Below are positions 61,674-64,000 of a stretch of DNA of 64,000 nucleotides, one piece after another (within the stretch, counting starts at the first letter, position 1; each line of letters opens with the position of its first letter). The notes under the pieces are model-generated. The model was not told the origin of the DNA. It saw only the letters and a program-made list of their open reading frames with translations, and made no database searches. Source of the DNA: Pterobdella sp. o SKG-2022 (lineage: Eukaryota; Annelida; Clitellata; Hirudinida; Piscicolidae); NCBI GenBank assembly GCA_964035795.1, contig OZ038321.1, forward strand, positions 3,516,721-3,580,720, given 5' to 3'. A program made the translations under genes and the position numbers.

Positions 61674-61815
61674 ATGGTGATGAGAAGGAAGGAAGGAGGA
61701 GGAGGAAGAGGAGAAAAAAGAGAAAGAAGAAAAAAAGGAGAAGGAAAAAGAAAAAAAGAAAGACTTAGAGAAAGAAAGTAAATGAACGCAAGTAAGAGAA
61801 AAAATGAGAATGATG
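61674..61815 (+). repeat. Polypurine tract
   Basis: About 140 bp almost exclusively A and G on the plus strand (gaaggaaggaaggaggagga and similar). Confidence 0.9.
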
Positions 61816-61870
61816 AAGATAATGGTATTACTGTTTCGATAGAATTTTTATTCATTTTTTAAGGATAAAT

Positions 61871-62016
61871 CGAACACACACAAACAAACACAAACAAACA
61901 CACACACAAACAAACATACACAAACAAACACACAAAAACACACACAAACAAACAAAAACACACAAACAAACACACACAAACAAACACACACAAACAAACA
62001 AACACAAACAAACATG
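61871..62016 (+). repeat. CA/CAAA-type microsatellite
   Basis: Irregular (CACACAAACAAA)n over ~145 bp. Confidence 0.95.
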
Positions 62017-62757
62017 TACACCCCTAAAAACTCATTACGCAAACGAACTTTAGCTTTTTCACACTCATAATCTCGCCGTATTATATTTTGAAATTTTCTG
62101 AATTTCAATATACTATTGAATTTTGAGCACAAAAGTTTTCAATTTTAGTTCATTTTTTCATGTTTTTTGAGTTTATTCTAGCAAGATTTGACCTGATGTC
62201 AACGTAAACTATTGTTGGAGTTTGGCAATTGGTTTCATACGATAGGTTTAGACCTTTTATGTCATAGTCTTTTAGCGGTGTATGAAAGTATTAAGTTTGT
62301 GAAATACCCTATTTTCAAAAAAATATATAAATAATTATGATAGTTTTTACTTTAAAACTAATTTATTGAACTATTTATTTAAAAAATATGAAACTTCTCT
62401 CAAGACAAAAAAACTCACAGCATTTGGCCAGCTTAGAGTTATCGGCATTTCGAAGTTTTTTATCGTTTATATTAGCATAATACTTTTTGTATCAATAATC
62501 TCAAACGTCTAGGTTATCATAACTTCTTTTCTACACCGTTAGATAGAGAATTCATTGAATTTTTTAACGATTAATCTTAGTTCTTGAGTTAGTGCATTCA
62601 TTTCTCGGTCTATAAAAAACCCTCCCTTTAAACTAAGTTCCATTGGCTAAGTTTCGGTTATATACCTTTGAGTTCGTGTTAGTTTTTTGAATTTCAAACA
62701 AAATTTGATTGAGTGAAATAGGTTTTAAAAACAATTGACGTTTCGTTTCCTTGAATC

Positions 62758-63381
62758 ATGTCAAAACTTCTGTTGATTATGTTTGTTTTCTTGTGTGCTC
62801 TTCCTCTTGGTGGGTCTAGATACTTTTTTATACTTTCATACGTTTAAAAATTAAAAATTTTTTACGATTTGTCATCAAGTTCATCATAGATTCAAAATTC
62901 ATATTTTACATTTCTTTATGAAATTTAACGATTTTACAAGAGGAACCCGGAATTGAACCGGGTACCTTTGTTCTCCAATCTAACCCTCCAAAATTGAGAT
63001 ATGTTGGCTAGCATAGATGCCATGAACTCTTTTTTCAAATATTAACATAACTTATTTCAATAAATCATTAGATATTTATATGACATGGATTTTCAAAACA
63101 TCTATCTGTTTTGAAAATCTGTGTTAGAATAATCTAAGGAATTGTTGAAAAGTTTTTACCTTTCACACTCAGATTCACTTATTTACTTATCTATCTAACT
63201 TTGTATTCGACTACTACATATTTCTTTCTAGTATTTCATCTATACATTTTTAAACATTGTTCCTCGAAAACACACAGGATCGGCAATAAATAAGATCATC
63301 AAAAGAGTCGGTACTTTTCCACCTTCCAGTTGGTATTTTCTCAACCATATTTTTCTGTGTGTATTAATTAGTCTATTCTAA
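62758..63381 (+). CDS. Possible two-exon small secreted peptide
   Basis: Weak candidate. ATG at 62758 opens MSKLLLIMFVFLCALPLG, a very good signal peptide, ending at a donor CTTG|GTGGGT after 62809 (phase 1). An acceptor CACACAG before 63278 continues in frame: SAINKIIKRVGTFPPSSWYF and a hydrophobic end, with TAA at 63379-63381, about 51 residues. A Lys-Arg pair after IIK could be a prohormone cleavage site. No homologue recognised, only two short exons, and further exons may lie between or beyond them. Could be chance. Confidence 0.25.
62938..63010 (-). repeat. tRNA-like remnant with intact B box
   Basis: Minus strand contains acccggttcaattccgggt, a perfect T-arm/B box, ending cctcttg. The D and anticodon arms cannot be folded convincingly, so I read it as a SINE or pseudo-tRNA piece rather than a tRNA gene. 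The head differs from the SINE family elsewhere in this window. Confidence 0.45.
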
Positions 63382-64000
63382 TATTCTTCACAATGACATC
63401 TATTCAGCTATATACATTATGTAGCCATAATGTGAATTACTAGCACTTTTATTATATAGTTAATTAGTTTAGTATATTTAGTCACAATTTTTTTCAAAAA
63501 AAGCTCCAAACTCTCAATCAAATGTGAGAGATTAACTAAGTTTCTTAATCGTCATTATTAATGAGATTGTACAAAACGCTCACATCTCAAAAAAACCAAA
63601 ACTTATTGAAGAATAATTGAGGGTACCCACTGATTAACACTAAACCATACACCTTCAATACATTATATTCATGGTTAAAATCTTCAAATTTCTGATAAAT
63701 ACAGCAGAATTTCAATTAACTAAACTAAATTTAACTGGTATATAAAAGGATAATTTAAAATATTTTCCTATTTGCCAGCCAACAAATTTAGAAAATATGA
63801 AACTCACGTGGATGGTAATGATACTTTTTTCTACTAATTTGATTTCCAATGAAATTATTGTTTGTGTACGTTTTAAGAGAAATGATAAATAATGTCTCAA
63901 AAAAAATTAATTAACTGAATTTTTTTGTATCTGTTAGTTCAAATTAACGAGTAAGTGGCGTCAAAAGCTTGGGTACAAAAAGATATAAGAATTATAGTGG
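63382..64000. other. AT-rich sequence to window end
   Basis: No gene or repeat recognised. The short minus-strand frame at 63712-63900 is A/T-biased and has no recognisable domain. Confidence 0.4.

Noticed and set aside
61382..62016. CRISPR-like or other structured repeat array
   Set aside because: Simple microsatellites without spacers, in an animal genome.

Overview
This is a 64 kb AT-rich stretch of an invertebrate animal (metazoan) nuclear genome. It has multi-exon genes with GT-AG introns, animal-specific protein families (class A peptide GPCR, laminin-G/EGF receptor, protocadherin, CTLH-complex subunit), tRNA-derived SINEs, several non-LTR retrotransposon families, a Tc1/mariner element and long microsatellites. 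The families suggest a bilaterian, perhaps a lophotrochozoan, but nothing here fixes the phylum.

Layout. (1) 164-1314, plus strand: last large exon of a neuropeptide-type 7TM receptor (NPY/NPF-receptor-like). (2) 31782 down to 4865, minus strand: one ~27 kb gene of about 42 exons, reconstructed by matching splice sites and reading phase. It encodes a signal peptide, a laminin-G domain and EGF, six tandem ConA/LamG-like repeats, then LamG-EGF-LamG-LamG-EGF-LamG, a transmembrane helix, a Q/N-rich cytoplasmic tail and a 7-8 blade WD40 propeller. The TM helix, the Q/N tail and the first WD40 blade lie in one uninterrupted exon, so the receptor-propeller fusion is not a stitching artefact. I know of no standard family with this architecture; it is the best candidate here for something undescribed. 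(3) 31.8-39.6 kb: no host gene seen; a graveyard of LINE fragments. (4) 39603-47076, plus strand: a complete 11-exon MAEA/GID9 gene (437 codons plus stop, length exactly divisible by three), the RING-type subunit of the CTLH/GID E3 ubiquitin ligase. One intron appears to use a GC-AG splice pair. (5) 47.1-54.5 kb: a 400-bp perfect 4-bp microsatellite and a LINE copy whose 5' half is inverted (twin-priming-like). (6) 59504 down to 54583, minus strand: a compact 4-exon protocadherin-like gene (880 codons). (7) 59.6-64 kb: mostly AT-rich intergenic DNA with CA/GT and polypurine repeats, plus a weakly supported two-exon small secreted-peptide candidate at 62.76-63.38 kb.

The host genes are not an operon and share no pathway; two (LamG-WD40 and protocadherin) are neural-type adhesion receptors, one is a peptide receptor and one is ubiquitin machinery. 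Introns and spacers carry several dispersed short repeat families seen in multiple copies inside this window: a long palindromic MITE, a tRNA-derived SINE, a ~340-bp repeat, a short GGGG-core repeat, and a 17-bp near-palindrome.
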